The translations under genes and the position numbers were made by a program. This document shows positions 31,046-41,087 of a DNA stretch of 62,000 bases, piece by piece. The stretch spans positions 85,716,087 through 85,778,086 of the forward strand of contig CM043966.1 in the NCBI GenBank assembly GCA_014529385.2, in the 5' to 3' direction. How positions within the stretch are numbered: the stretch's first letter is position 1; each line of letters begins with the position of its first letter. Source of the stretch: Adiantum capillus-veneris (lineage: Eukaryota; Streptophyta; Polypodiopsida; Polypodiales; Pteridaceae). The notes under the pieces are model-generated. The model did not search any database, was not told the origin of the DNA, and saw nothing but the letters and a program-made list of their open reading frames with translations.

Positions 31046-32587
31046 TGTCACCAAGAGGTGTATTTTTCCTGTTGCCTTCCGTAAATAAGTATTAGATATA
31101 TTTATTTTATTTTTACTTGTTTGTCCCAAAACCCTTGAAAAGGTGCAAGTGGACATTGCATGGCCAGTGTGAAACGGCTGCAGCCAAATGGGTTTCTCAC
31201 ATCGGGGATCTAGGTCGGTCAGACAGGGACTGCCCGGGCCAGTTAGCACTGAATTCTGATGAGTATGGAAGCTTGTGTGCGCCAAACTGGAATTTGGGCC
31301 ACTCGTCAAGTCACTGCAACTTTATAAGTTGAAAGGGGCCAGTAAATTAACCCACATTGTAGATGTTGGTCAAATGGTAGTCTTCAATGATGGTCAGGAG
31401 ACCGATAGGGACGCCATGGAAGCATCTCCTAAAATTTAGGGAACTGCTATTTTTGAACGGAAAATGTGTTCGCGTCATTAGCTCTGGAATGACAAGGGGA
31501 ACATTTTATTGCTCTGCTGCCAAGTCAACTGACGCACCAGTTGAGATATTTTTAGCAGGGAAAGCCCAAACTCGGAAACTGGGCGACGTGTCAGCCTGTG
31601 AGCGATTCTGCCACTCTGGGAGGCAAAAACGAGCTACATATCAACAAAGGGGGCGCCATTTTCAGCCTGAGGTGGATAGTAGTAGGTACAGAAGCTATGG
31701 AATGCTTACCTTGCCCTCTATGCACAGTATGGTGACGGGAGTGATGCCCCGCACGCTACATACTGCTCTCTTTCTCCCCTACGTACAGTATGTTATGCCC
31801 CACTAGTGGGCTTCTCATTTGACCTATGTACAGTTCTGGGGGTTTATGCGCGTTTGCCAAGGCAAGAGCCTTTTGAACAGGAACCGGATTAGCTAATTGC
31901 TAATCCCCCACAGGTACGCACAGTTCCATCACGAAAGATTGCGAGTTTGGAGAGTTTTCTCGCATGAAAACTCGTCCAATTCACAGGGGAACTGTCCCAT
32001 TGCGTGCGGGAGCCCTTGTGACACGCGTAGGCATGTTTGCTCCGCTAAAAACGATCCGAAACAGGGAATTACAGCCTGCTGTGTTTTTCTGCAGGTTTAG
32101 GGTTTCGCACCTAAACTGCAAGGGAACATCGGGGGAGCCTCGTGAGAGCCTTGGGATGCGTGTATAGGCTTTTGGGCTCTCGGCAGTGAAAAACAGAGAA
32201 TTACAGCCCGCTGAATTTCTGTGACAGCTCACCAGAAAGCTTCCAGATAGCGAGGGAATCCGTCCTAGACAGGTGTTTTTGACCTACAGGGGTTTTTGCG
32301 CCGTTATGCTGCCAAAATCAGGTCGAAAACCTGCGTTTTCAGCCCTCGCCAGGTTTGGACAGCTTTGTGAAAGCTGGTGCAAAGTGGTCGGATCGTCTAC
32401 TTTAATTTGAATAAAGAAATACCGAAAGGGGCGCCAGTCTTTGGGGCCTACAGGGTGTCGGTCTCGTGTGCGCAGTGACATTCTAGTCGCTGGACGCAAC
32501 TGTGTTCTCTTCCCTTCTCAGTGCTCTGTGTAAAGTTAACAGGTAATTAAAATAGTACCGCCCTCTACGTTGTATAGGCCGGTTATA
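31046..32587 (+). repeat. G2 3' LTR
   Basis: 1542 bp, TGTCACCAAGAGG to GGCCGGTTATA, the same length as the 5' LTR with only scattered single-base differences seen. Confidence 0.94.
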
Positions 32588-32592
32588 GCGAT
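32588..32592 (+). repeat. G2 target site duplication GCGAT, right copy
   Basis: Second copy of the 5-bp duplication. L2 LTR sequence resumes immediately (TCCTACCACAGAAGTCC). Confidence 0.93.
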
Positions 32593-32952
32593 TCCTACCA
32601 CAGAAGTCCCCCCGCGTCCCTTCCCTTGCATGGTCGCCCAAGCAGCCCATAAGTCCAGCGTTTTCAGCCATAAAAACGCCAGCCCTTCAGCAAGCGTTTT
32701 TCATCCAAAAGCGCAAGCAACCTGCAGCAGATCTCAGCGTTTTCAGTCCCAGCAATCAGCGTTTTGATCATCAGTTTTCAGCAATGATAAACGCGCAGGT
32801 TTTCAGCAGCAGAACATTAGCAGATTTTCTCCATTCAGTTGCAGATGATCCCCCAAGTTTAGCCATAAAAACACAGCCCAAAACAGTCCATTTTTAGCCT
32901 TGAGACAGCCCCAGAAATTCAGCATCAAGAAGATCCCAGATTTCAGCCATCA

Positions 32953-32987
<35 letters not shown>

Positions 32988-33301
32988 ATCGGCATAGACC
33001 AAGTTGCATAGTCCATTGCATACGCATTGTACACCTTTGTGCAATCAAAGAATAGACCACTCTCGCCGACGAGAGTGGGGCCTTCGGAGGAGGGTTTTAC
33101 AACCTCTCGGGTGTCGTATCTCTTCTCTCTCCTTCTCTCAGTCTCATTCACTTGCACGCACAAATCCACTCACTTTGTTCGTGATCATAGCATTCTCCAT
33201 AAGACGGAAAGCTCTCTCTTTCCCTAAGAACTAAAAGGAACCTTGAGCAATAAAGATCACTAATCTTGAGAAAAACAACATTCATTCCGCTGCACCTAAC
33301 A
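32593..33301 (+). repeat. L2 copy D 5' LTR, right part
   Basis: Continues the LTR interrupted at 24118. It has CAT/CGT triplet repeats at 32948-32992, the stem-loop at 33057-33078 (CCACTCTCG, loop CCGA, CGAGAGTGG), AATAAAGATCAC at about 33249 and the CACCTAACA end at 33301. Confidence 0.92.
33058..33078 (+). promoter_or_regulatory. Conserved LTR stem-loop
   Basis: A 9-bp perfect stem with a 4-base loop (stem from 33057), followed by GGGGCCTTCGGAGGAGGG. It is present in every L2 LTR that spans this point, and in a different sequence but the same place in the divergent LTR at 4834-4849. It could act in the transcript, for example in packaging, dimerisation or termination. The role is unproven. 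Confidence 0.55.
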
Positions 33302-33302
33302 T

Positions 33303-33314
33303 TGGTATCAGAGC
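33303..33314 (+). other. Primer binding site (tRNA-iMet), copy D
   Basis: TGGTATCAGAGC, one base after the LTR end. Confidence 0.92.
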
Positions 33315-33814
33315 TTTGGAAGTGTTCTGCATTACTCAAGGGAAGAACCACAAGAACCACAAGAATTTTTTTGCTTGTTGCGATCGCACGAACCCAAGTT
33401 AACTTGGGCGTGGCGATTCCTAATCGTGTTTTGTTGAAGAGTGACAGGAATCCCAAGAAAGAAGGGCTTGTCCAGCCTCCCCTTGTGTCTCTTTTCACTC
33501 ATTGAGAGCGGACCGTGCACTTAGTGGCCGGCCAATCGACGTGAGGTGGGAAAAAGCAACCTTGGTGTGAGCGCAAGGCCGCCAAGGGGTGCACCCGCAG
33601 AAAAGGGTAGAACTCGGGTGAAGAGAAGATCCTTCTCCAACGCGATTTGCAAGCAAAAGAAACCCTCAGGAACCTCAAGAACCCAAGATTCTTACGAATC
33701 AAGGACCTCAAGAACCTCAAGAACCCAAGATTCTCACGAATCACGGACCTCAAGAACTTCAAGACCCTCAAGAACCAAGTTCCTCGCGAGCTTAAGACCC
33801 CAAGATCATAGTGC

Positions 33815-36700
33815 ATGATCGTCACCCGAAGCGGCATGGATACTTTGCCTTCAGGTGAGGAGCATGAGAGAGGCGACGAAGAATTCTCCCTACCAGGAGG
33901 TTTTTCCAACCCTCCCCCTTCGCCATCTATGCCAGACCTTATGAAGGCAATGATGAAGCAAATGATGGCCATGATGGATCGACAGGACGACAAGCGCCTT
34001 GCTCAGGAGCGTGAGCGCATTGCTCTTGCCGCAAAACAAGAAGAAAATCGACTTGCTTTCGAACGCGAGGCTCAAAGGGAGATTCGTCATCAAGAGTTTA
34101 TTTCCCACATCCTAGCCTCGAAGACCGAACCACCCAAAGATCGTGGAAGTTCGTCAAGTGGCGCAAGCCACGACGCGGATTCCAACCATCCAGTTACAGA
34201 AAAGTTGACTTTCAGTAAGTATGACGGTAAGATGGATGCTACAGTGATTCATTCTTGGTTGCATCAATTTAATGCTTATTTTGCGACAACTAAGAAGACA
34301 GGGAATAGCAAAGTATTGACGGCAGCTATGTACCTTGCCGGTGATGCCATCAATTGGTACCACGCATGGCAAGAGGCACAGCTAGCCGCGCACCTAGAGG
34401 CAGCCGACGATTTCAGGCCCCTCTCTTTTAGTTGGGCTGATTTCCAAGACAAGCTCAAGGCGCAGTTTATGCCATCTCAGTACCTCGCACGGTTGAAAGA
34501 CGATTGACGCGCTCTCAAGCAAAATGGTATGCTGGTTATGTCTTTTTCTAATCGTGTTTTGCAGCTAGGTACCCAATTACGCATGTTGGATGATGAACGC
34601 AAAGAGGCTTTTCTCTTTGGATTGGACGAGTATATCAAGTACGATGTTGAGGTATTCGATCCAATCGATCTCAACAAGGCGGTAGCGATTGCTCTCGCAT
34701 AGGAGATGAAGCACAACAAGGGAAAGCCTAAGGAGAACAAGACTTTCACAAGTACCTCGCAGACTCCTCCGAACGGTAAGAACGGTAAGAATGGTAAGAA
34801 CGGTAAGAATGGTAAGAATGATAACTCTTCTAACCACTCTACCAACAGTATCTCATCAAAAAATTCTTCCAATGAATCTAAGGGTAAGGCTAACACAATT
34901 GCTAAACCTAAGCTTACTCCAGATGAAAAGGTAGCACAAGGAATTGTAGGAGGTTACATCACTTCGGAAGAACAAAGCACGTATTCTAAGGAAGGTCGTT
35001 GTTTTCATTGTCACATTAAGGGTCACATAAAAAGAACATGTCCTAAGCTTGAATCGAATGAATCTAAAGAACCCACAACACCCACTACATCTGTCAATGC
35101 AATGTATGATAACACGATTGTGCCCACAGTTTCTCAGGACCCTCCTATTGATGATTCTCTCATCAAATGTTATGGTCGTACGTCAGGGAACCGTTTTGTC
35201 ATATTGTTTGACCCAGGTAGTATGCATGATGTGATCAGCCTCTCTCTTGTTGAGAGAGCCCGCCTTGAAGTTAGTCCAAGGTCTCCTATCGAGGTCTCTC
35301 GCTTTCGTCCTGGTATGGACGCTCTCATCACGAAGGAGTGCCTTGATGTGTTGTTTGCAATTCAACAGACTGCCTTCACTAGAAGATTTGTTGTTTCTCC
35401 TCTCTCAGGATGTGATAAGATTTTAGGAATGAAATGGTTTCGTGAAATCAACCCTCTCGTTGATTGGGAGGCTAGCACTTTAACTCTCAATGCCAAAAGT
35501 GATTCTCCTACTGTCTTTCATGGAGTGGATACTTCTCCTTCTCCATCTCTCATTGCTAATATGCAGGACAAGATTGAACGGATTCGGGATAAGGAGATTC
35601 TCTCAGTCTCTCTTTCTCCAAAGCAGGATACACAGGATTTGCATGATTGTTTGAAGCATGATGATGATTTGAATGACAATGATTTGCATGATGATTTGGA
35701 TGCCAATGATTTGCATAATGATTTGGATGACAATGACAAGTATGATGATTTGCATAATCAAGATGTGATTGTTCACAAGGCTGATGTGTTAGTGGATGCT
35801 TTTCCTAGCGAAACTAACTTCACAAATTCGATCAATCACGAAGAGCCGATCTTGGCTTTCGAGTCAAGGTCTAAAGAACCCCCACAGGACGATTCGATCA
35901 TTCAGGACGAACCGATCTTGGCTCTCGAGCCTTGGTCCAAAGAACCATCACAAGAAGTATTATGTGTTCGCATGATTGGTACACACGCATTGTTCGAGTG
36001 TTTCATTCGTGAAGGTTTTCTGTATTTTTAGTCAGCATCGTTATGTGATCCCTTTTCCTAGGCATGACATATTGTATGTTGAGCACGTTTCTCTCATGGA
36101 TGAACACGAATGTATGCGGATTGTTCATGAAAAGCTGAAAAGTTTGTATGTTAGGAAGTCACATTCCATGTTTCGTCCTTGGCATGACACAGTTTCTGAA
36201 CGAGCACATGATTGTATGAGTACCAAGCCTCGGCATTTCCATTGTGATTTGCCACAGTTGATTGATTTCGATCAAACAGAAAAGATTCGACCTCATTGTT
36301 TGCATGTGTTTGATGGACGGGTTGTCACTCCGTCTATTTTTTCATCTACATTGCAAGCACAGTCTTTAGAGAAGACAATATCTTTTTCCTTCACTTTACA
36401 TGGAATGGGTATGTTCATGGTTTTGTGTTGAAATGGTTTCAAGAATTTTCAGCCATGGAAATTCTTGAAGACAAAGGAAGCAACTCTCTAGACGAAGTTG
36501 AAGCATCGAAGGAGCCACAGACGACTTTGAGTCGCTTTTGGCACGGCCCAAAGAAGCAAGCGTCGCAGACCTTTATGAAGTTGAAGTACCACACGACCCA
36601 CACATCAAAGTGGGCCGGCGAAGAGTCCCTTCCAGGATTCCGGATGCTGTTGGCGATCTCCCTCGACGCCATACAGTTCGGTACCAGTACCTCACTTTGA
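33815..36700 (+). pseudogene. L2 copy D gag-protease-Asp/His-unknown ORF, broken
   Basis: The N-terminus (MIVTRSGMDTLPSGEEHERG) is followed by a Met/Gln/Arg-rich helix and a retrotransposon gag core at about 34200-34500 (LTFSKYDGKMDA, YLAGDAINWYHAWQ). TGA at 34505 and TAG at 34700 interrupt it. Then come a Lys/Asn/Gly repeat (KNGKNGKN), a CCHC knuckle (CFHCHIKGHIKRTC, about 35000), an aspartic protease site (ILFDPGSMHDVIS, about 35200) and GCDKILGMKWF. The protease frame runs directly into the Asp/His repeats (35630-35765) and the C-terminal domain. One inserted base near 36029 and a loss near 36427 break that domain. No RT sequence intervenes. Confidence 0.8.
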
Positions 36701-36711
36701 AAAGGAGGGGA

Positions 36712-37349
36712 TGTCACGTGACACATCCCAACCCTATGTGTCAGTGAAAAAGCTACACCACAGCAGGGTTCATTCAGTTCAATCAAGTCTAGATTAGCAG
36801 TGATCTAGAACTTTTGTGAGTCTATTCGTAGACCGTGCATGCCCAGTCACTTAGCATAGATGCATATCCTCCGGTTGCACACAGCATGATCATCGGAATT
36901 CCCATCAGAATCCATTAGCATCAGTTAGGAGAATTTTCCAGTGCATTTAGCCTATTTTCCTATTTATTGGGATTTTCACTTATTATTTTTAAGTGACTTT
37001 CCTACAAAAGTAAGTCGGGCAATTTTGCTAAGTTTCTATATAAGCAAACCCAAGTTAGCACTAAATGGCAGAAGAGGCAGCAAGAGCTTCCCGCTCAACA
37101 GGCAACTTCTCAGCAGAACCTCCCTCGCGCAATACATCCTCGCCATCTCCATCCCTTGCCTTGGCGATTCCTACCACAGAAGTCCCCCCGCGTCCCTTCC
37201 CTTGCATGGTCACCCAAGCAACCCATAAGTCCAGTGTTTTCAGCCATAAAAACGCCAGCCCTTCAGCCAACGTTTTTCATCCAAAAACGCCAGCAACCTG
37301 CAGCAGATCTCAACGTTTTCAGTCCCAGCAATCACCGTTTTCAGTCCAA
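36712..37349 (+). repeat. L2 copy D 3' LTR, truncated
   Basis: Begins TGTCACGTGACACATCCC and holds the empty G2 target (TTGGCGATTCCTACCAC). It stops at 37349, where the inverted relic F begins. Confidence 0.9.
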
Positions 37350-37854
37350 TGTTAGGTGCAGCGGAATGAATGTTGTATTTTCTCAAGATTAGTGATCTTT
37401 ACTGCTCAAGGTTCCTTTTAGTTCTTAGGGAAAGAGAGAGCTTTCCGTCTTGTAGAGAGTGCTATGATCACAAACAAAGTGAATGGATATTGTGCGTGCA
37501 AGTGAATGAGACTGAGAGAAGGAGAGAGAAGAGATACGACACCCGAGTTCTACTCTTCCCTGCGGGCGCACCCCTTGGCGGCCTTGCGCTCACACCAAGG
37601 TTGCTTTTTCCCACCTCACGTCGATTGGCCGGCCACTAAGTGGACGGTCCGCTCTCAATGAGTGAAAAGAGACACAAGGGGAGGCTGGACAAGCCCTTCT
37701 TTCTTGGGATTCCTGTCACTCTTCAACAAAACACGATTAGGAATCGCCACGCCCAAGTAAACTTGGGTTCGTGCGATCGCAACAAGCAAAAAAATTATTG
37801 TGGTTCTTGTAGTTCTTGTGGTTCTTTCCTTGAGTTATGCAGAACACTTTCAAA

Positions 37855-37866
37855 GCTCTGATACCA
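37855..37866 (-). other. Primer binding site (tRNA-iMet), relic F
   Basis: The minus strand reads TGGTATCAGAGC. Confidence 0.9.
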
Positions 37867-37867
37867 A

Positions 37868-39178
37868 TGTTAGGTGCAACGGAATGAATGTTGTATTTTC
37901 TCAAGATTAGTGATCTTTACTGCTCAAGGTTCCTTTTAGTTCTTAGGGAAAGAGAGAGCTTTCCGTCTTATGGAGAATGCTATGATCACGAACAAAGTGG
38001 GTGGATGTTGTGCGTGCAAATGAATGAGACTGAGAGAAGGAGAGAGAAGAGATACGACACCGAGAGGTTGTAAAACCCTTCTCCGAAGGCCCCACTCTCG
38101 TCGGCGAGAGTAGTCTACTTTGATTGCACAAAGCTGTACAATGCGTATGCAATGGATTGATGCAATGGGACTATGCCGATGACGACGACGGTGGTGACGA
38201 CGACGACTTGATGGCTGAAATCTGAGATCTTCTAATCGCTGAATTCGGGGACTGTTTCGGTGGCTGAAAATGACTGTTTTGGCTGCGTTTTTATGGCTGA
38301 AAATGACTGTTTTGGCTGCGTTTTTATGGCTGAAAATGGGGGATCATCTGCAACCTTTTTGGGGGCTGATCTGCAGCTATTCCATAGGCTGAAAATCTGC
38401 GTTTCTGACTGCTGCAGATCTGCGTTTTAGGGCTGATAACTGAGGTTCTTCATGGCTGAAAACTGATGAGCTTTACAGGGCTGAATCTGCTACTTCTTGT
38501 GGGCTGAATCTGCTACTTTTTCTATTGCTGAAATCCAAAACGCTAGAGACTCAAGTTGACCAAAAACGCTAGCTGATCTTGCATTTCCAAAAACGTTGGG
38601 CATGTGAAAAACGCCAGGCATGTGATGGTCTTTCCGGCGACGATCTGATGCAAAAACGCCAAGGGCTTGGCTTTCCGGCGATGAATGCTGTTGAAAACGC
38701 TAGGGATAGGAATCTGCTGCTTGGAGAAAACGCCAAGGCTTGGGATCTTGCTTGGAGGGAATCCACCAATGTTCTGTTGAGAAGTTGCTTGTTGAGCAAG
38801 GTGCTCCTGCTGCCTCTTCTGCCATTTAGTGCTAACTTGGGTTTGCTTATATATTAATTTAGCAAAATTGCCCTGCCTACTTTTGTTGGAAAGTCACTTA
38901 AAAATAATAAGTGAAAATAACCAATAAATAGGAAAATAGGCTAAATGCACTGGAAAATTCCCCTAACTGATGCTAATGGATTCTGATGGGAATTCCGATG
39001 ATCATGTTGTGTGCAACCGGAGGATATGCATCTATGCTAAGTGACTGGGCATGCATGGTCTACGAATAGACTCACAAAAGTGCCAGATCACTGCTAATCT
39101 AACTTGATCGGACTGACTGAACCTTGCTGTGGTGTAGCTTGTCCACGGACACATAGGGTTGGGATGTGTCACGTGACA
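37868..39178 (-). repeat. Full L2 LTR of relic F
   Basis: 1311 bp on the minus strand from TGTCACGTGACACATCCC to TTGCACCTAACA, the longest complete L2 LTR here. The stem-loop near 38094-38115 reads CTACTCTCG against CGAGAGTGG in copy D orientation, with one mispair. Confidence 0.9.
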
Positions 39179-39250
39179 ATATATCTATATATAAATATAG
39201 ATATATATATATATATATATATAGGTATAGATATAGATATATATATCCAA
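39179..39250. repeat. AT-rich (TATA)n microsatellite
   Basis: ATATAT-type repeats with GATATA variants directly after the LTR of relic F. They hide any target duplication. Confidence 0.9.
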
Positions 39251-39387
39251 AGTGCAGATGAGGATGCATTCTAGTAGTAGTATCTAGTTCTTTTCTACCC
39301 AAACATGGTATTAGAATCACCATTTTGTAACAGATTGGTCTCATAGATCATTTTGGCCTTTTGAAGACATTAATATAACATTTCATC

Positions 39388-39390
<3 letters not shown>
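39251..39390 (+). mobile_element. 3' end fragment of a LINE
   Basis: The segment GTAACAGATTGGTCTCATAG, then TTTGAAGACATTAATATAAC and ATTTCATCTCATCTC matches the 3' end of the full LINE at 44825-44925. Only the tail is present, as expected for 5'-truncated insertion. Confidence 0.75.

Positions 39391-39483
<93 letters not shown>
39391..39483. repeat. (CT)n microsatellite
   Basis: About 46 uninterrupted CT units, placed between the LINE tail fragment and the start of the next LINE. Confidence 0.95.
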
Positions 39484-39485
<2 letters not shown>

Positions 39486-39981
39486 GCGCTGGTCTCCTAC
39501 GCGAGCTGCACACCCTCTCCCCCCACTTGCTGTGACAGCACGCCCAGCCCCTGCGCATTCTCCTGTAGCTGCTGCCGCACTAAGAGAAGAAGCGAGGCCA
39601 GCAGAGGGGCAGAAATGGGTGGCCGGCTATTGTAATGGCACGCGCTAGAGCCAGGCAACTCAGACGCGACAAACAGCCGTTGGCGGCAACAAGGGAGGAC
39701 GTGGACGTGGGCGTGCACTAGGGGACGAAGCAAAGGCAGCAGAGGGATGCGAGCCTGTATGTAGGCTAGGGTTGGTTGCAAGCTCCTCTACATGTAGAAA
39801 GACTTTCTACGCGTAGAAGGTCCTGTCCTATGCGCGCCCCTGCATTTATCTACGCGTAGTACCTCCTACGTTGAAGTTTAAAGACTTTTAAGTTTTAAGT
39901 TAAACTTTTAAGTTTTGCCCTATTCTCAGTCCCTCACCCTAGTACCCTAGTACCCTACCCCACATTTGTGGCTCGGGTTCG

Positions 39982-41087
39982 ATGGATCCGCCTATCGAAG
40001 GGGAAGGGCCGGGTGTAGATAGCTACACCACCCCCAAAAAGAAAAACAACAGCTACATTTAAACGGAGAAACAAAGATACTGTACTATCACCGGGATCCT
40101 TACAAGTTGGGAAAACCTCCAGGATACATGATGAGCTAATGATGGAGAAGGTCAAGTGATGCTCAAATCAGAGCTAAACTATATGAGGGATGACATCAGG
40201 AAGGAAATGCACTCGAGCGCTGAGAGCTGCAGGAACTCCATGTATGGAGACATGATGAGAGAGCTAAGGAGAGAGATCCGGGGGATACAGAATGAGGAAA
40301 TTCAGATCTTGAAAACGGAATTACGAAACCTAATCAAGGCCGAAGTAAATGTAACAGAATGTGTTATGCAAAAGAAACTCGATGAGGCACTGGGAAAAAG
40401 ATGCAATGATCGAGGAGCTAAAAGGAGAACTTGCGGCTTGCAAATCTGCAACTAAGGAGAAGGGAGACGACCAACCTTCGGTGCTGAAGGAGCTCGAGGA
40501 CATGAAGGATCATATGAAAGCTCTACGGGAAGGGGATGAACAGAAATCGAAAACGGCATCTTCATGGGCGGAACATCTTTTTGAGACACAAGAAAAGGTT
40601 GATGAAGCAGAGAAATGGATTGAGGATGCGAAGAAAGGGAAGGCTTAGATGCCCGAGACCACACCTACCTCCACCATTATTAATATGACCATTGAGGAAG
40701 AGCAGAAAAGGAAGAATCGGTCTCTGCATGTGCGGGTCAAAGGAGTCAAAGACAAAGAGAATGTAGATGAAGAAGTGAAGGAACTGCTACAACGCATGGG
40801 CATCACAAAGCCTACTCACACAAGTGCATGGAGAGTGGGCAAGAAAGGAATGAAGGGAAACGTAAAGGATAGGGCTCCGCTTCCCGAATATAGAAATAAG
40901 GAAAGAATTTCTAAAGAAGAGGCCAACTCTTAAGAAAACCAGTATTTTCCTCGGAGATGACCTTACATTGGCACAAGTGGCACACATGCAAGAGTTGATG
41001 CCAGAGATCAGGGCAGCAAGAGAAAAGGGGAAAATCGCCTTTTATAGAGAAGGGAAAGTAGTGGTTCTCGAAAAGCGCTCATCATGA
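39982..41087 (+). pseudogene. LINE ORF1 (coiled coil and L1 ORF1p-like domain)
   Basis: The start gives MDPPIEGEGPGVDSYTTPKK. Frameshifts occur near 40057, 40150 and 40400 and a stop at 40648. The middle (40156-40645) is strongly charged and heptad-like (ELRREIRGIQNEEIQILKTE). The part 40649-41085 resembles the L1 ORF1 RNA-binding and C-terminal domains (RSLHVRVKGVKDKENVDEE, then DDLTLAQVAHMQELMPEIR and GKVVVLEK), with a frameshift near 40932. The stop TGA overlaps the ORF2 ATG in ATGA at 41084-41087. Confidence 0.75.

Larger units (their letters stand above)
24119..32587 (+). mobile_element. Full-length Ty3/gypsy chromovirus G2
   Basis: 8469 bp with two 1542-bp LTRs, primer site region, gag-pol ORF, integrase with chromodomain, polypurine tract and a 5-bp target duplication. 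Domain order (gag, zinc knuckle, protease, RT, RNase H, integrase, chromodomain) is that of plant chromoviruses. The LTRs are nearly identical by eye, so the insertion is recent. It is nested in the 5' LTR of L2 copy D and therefore younger than D. A nonsense codon, frameshifts and further stops make it non-autonomous. Confidence 0.95.
33302..37349 (+). mobile_element. L2 copy D, the fullest L2 copy (internal region and 3' LTR)
   Basis: The element starts at 23662 (5' LTR split by G2). Its internal region is 33302-36711 and its 3' LTR is 36712-37349, cut by relic F. It carries the longest internal region of the four copies: gag, zinc knuckle, protease, Asp/His repeats and the unknown C-terminal domain, but no RT, RNase H or integrase. 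Copies A-C look like internal deletion derivatives of this type. Reverse transcription would need enzymes from another element. Confidence 0.87.
37350..39178 (-). mobile_element. L2 relic F: LTR, leader and LTR end only (minus)
   Basis: On the minus strand: full LTR (39178-37868), primer site (37866-37855), about 310 bp of leader (37854-37544), then directly the last 194 bp of an LTR (37543-37350). The whole coding region and most of the 3' LTR are gone. The junction lies at a shared ACACC/ACCCGAG string. It is tail to tail with copy D. Confidence 0.85.

Noticed and set aside
34477-34896. Minus-strand ORFs opposite the L2 copy D gag with repeated LPFLPF
   Set aside because: They are the antisense of the KNGKNGKN coding repeat; the sense strand has gag and zinc-knuckle motifs.
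36712-39178. Reading copy D 3' LTR and relic F as a single palindromic element end
   Set aside because: Relic F has its own primer site, leader and complete LTR, so it is a separate inverted copy.
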